From: Candidatus Contendobacter odensis Run_B_J11 | GTDB lineage: Bacteria; Pseudomonadota; Gammaproteobacteria; Competibacterales; Competibacteraceae | Length of the DNA: 43,594 nt | Direction of reading: 5' to 3' | Assembly: GCF_000531125.1 (NCBI RefSeq) | Contig: NZ_CBTK010000031.1 | Location: 1-43,594, forward strand | Position numbers and translations under genes: made by a program | Shown here: piece by piece, positions 42,767 through 43,594 of the stretch | Numbering within the stretch: the first letter of the stretch is position 1 | Layout of the letters: each line of letters starts with the position of its first letter | The notes under the pieces: model-generated | The model's database searches: none | Seen by the model: the letters and a program-made list of their open reading frames with translations, nothing else | What the model was told of the DNA's origin: nothing

Positions 42767-43240
42767 ATGAGTATGCAAATTGATATCGGCATCAGCGATG
42801 AGTTACGCCATGAGATCGGCGAAGGCTTGTCCCGGTTGCTGGCCGATACTTATACCCTGTACCTAAAGACCCACAACTTCCACTGGAACGTCACTGGACC
42901 GATGTTCAACACCCTGCACCTGATGTTCGAGGCCCAGTACACCGAATTGGCGCTGGCAGTGGATTTAATCGCCGAACGCATCCGGGCATTGGGTTTGCCA
43001 GCGCCGGGTAGCTATGCCCAGTTTGCCAAGCTGACCAGCCTTCAGGAGGAAACCCGGGTTCCAGCGGCTGAAGAAATGCTTCGGCAACTGGTCAAGGATC
43101 AGGAAGCGGTGGTGCGCACCGCTCGCTCGATCTTCCCGGCGGTGGAAAAGGCCAGCGATGAACCGACTGCCGACCTGCTGACTCAGCGGATGCAGATTCA
43201 TGAGAAAACGGCGTGGATGCTGCGGAGTATGTTGGGCTAA
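42767..43240 (+). CDS. dps: Dps-type ferritin-like DNA-protection protein
   Basis: This 157-residue protein of the Dps family forms dodecamers that oxidise and store iron and shield DNA under stress. Inter-subunit ferroxidase ligands are visible: H39 in [11 protein letters not shown]51, and D66/E70 in VDLIAERI. The N-terminal tail is short and lacks the Lys-rich DNA-binding extension of E. coli Dps, so iron detoxification may be its main task. GGGAG eight bases upstream supports ATG 42767. The 98-bp AT-rich upstream gap should hold its promoter, but I cannot assign one firmly. Confidence 0.92.
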   Translation: MSMQIDIGISDELRHEIGEGLSRLLADTYTLYLKTHNFHWNVTGPMFNTLHLMFEAQYTELALAVDLIAERIRALGLPAPGSYAQFAKLTSLQEETRVPAAEEMLRQLVKDQEAVVRTARSIFPAVEKASDEPTADLLTQRMQIHEKTAWMLRSMLG

Positions 43241-43270
43241 GCGACCGGAGCGGGAATTGCTGTTGAAGAC

Positions 43271-43296
43271 GCCAGCGAAGTTGCTCGCTGGCTTTC
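43271..43296 (+). terminator. Terminator after dps
   Basis: An eight-base-pair perfect stem, GCCAGCGA with TCGCTGGC (loop AGTTGC), is followed by TTTCTGG, 30 bp after the dps stop. Confidence 0.65.
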
Positions 43297-43594
43297 TGGA
43301 TTTCACGACAGGCCGGTCTAGCAGCGGTTCCCGCTCTCTTATTTTTGTTACCATGATTTTTAAGGATATTTTTTCGAAATGCAGCCCTGATTAGACGAAA
43401 AATCCTTATAAATCAAGACAGCGTGAACTGTTAACCTACAATGCTACAGCGCCAAAATACCGTGAAGAAAGCTGATAGATTTCTCTTCATTGATAGCCGA
43501 TTCAGGCGACAGGATCAGCTTGCTAATGGCCTTAGAGACTGTCTAAAAACTAAGATATTGAATTTTAGTATGTTTTTTGCAAAAATAAGGGGTG
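43297..43594. other. AT-rich right edge without recognised gene
   Basis: About 300 bases of lower GC. An ATG at 43441 opens a frame (MLQRQNTVKKADRFLFIDSR onward) that runs off the window end. On the other strand a short frame ending at 43444 reads SKLILSPESAINEEKSISFL before its stop. I recognise neither. The string GAGACTGTCTAAAAAC near 43537-43552 has the look of an insertion-sequence end, but this is weak. Confidence 0.3.

Overview
The window is GC-rich gammaproteobacterial chromosomal DNA. The evidence is the family content (chorismate lyase UbiC beside UbiA, ThrH, an RpfE-like gene beside recJ, gltX beside tRNA-Glu and tRNA-Ala, a tkt-gap-pgk cluster). A Competibacter-like lineage would fit the mixture of a kinase-WD40 protein, D-x-N-G-N-G surface repeats and dense toxin-antitoxin (TA) genes, but that assignment is inference. 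The left edge cuts through an IS4-type transposase remnant, so the window may be a contig that ends at a repeat.

Layout. 1-1660: IS remnant, an unexplained inverted repeat and a Cys-rich tandem-repeat protein that probably lost its N-terminus. 1790-5700: a CecR/YbhGFSR-type export operon. A TetR regulator has a perfect 18-bp palindrome filling its own promoter spacer. It is followed by a periplasmic adaptor frameshifted by a 22-bp tandem duplication, an ABC ATPase, a stray glycosyltransferase fragment and one ABC-2 permease. 5831-8794: a large kinase/WD40 protein with altered catalytic lysines. 8940-11533: alaC-hom. 11600-14180: an AT-richer island of small genes (excalibur protein, hicAB, DUF4160/DUF2442 pair, a nonsense-mutated antitoxin, hicBA). 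14191-16981: RpfE-like gene and recJ.

17001-24906 (minus strand) is the most unusual region. It is a type I restriction-modification operon, hsdM to hsdR, in which a HEPN toxin gene follows hsdM. The matching MNT nucleotidyltransferase (the antitoxin half of HepT/MntA systems) is fused in frame to the N-terminus of HsdS. Between hsdS and hsdR lie three antitoxin/PIN-toxin pairs, two of which are near-identical direct repeats flanking the third. Overlaps and gaps are very short, so restriction, modification, HEPN/MNT and PIN modules look co-expressed. I infer an addiction-guarded or suicide-backed restriction system.

24939-30065: N-formylglutamate amidohydrolase family gene, a PATAN-like protein, a Cache-HAMP membrane sensor without an output domain, ThrH, a cNMP-binding protein without HTH and a DUF3011 protein. 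30351-30700: a recombinase remnant beside tRNA-Glu, then tRNA-Ala. 30750-39722 (minus): gltX, glmU, pgk, gap, tkt with a long leader, and a CPA2 antiporter. 39921-43240 (plus): ubiC-ubiA, a small monooxygenase-fold protein, an alpha/beta hydrolase and dps. The last 300 bases are AT-rich with no recognised gene.
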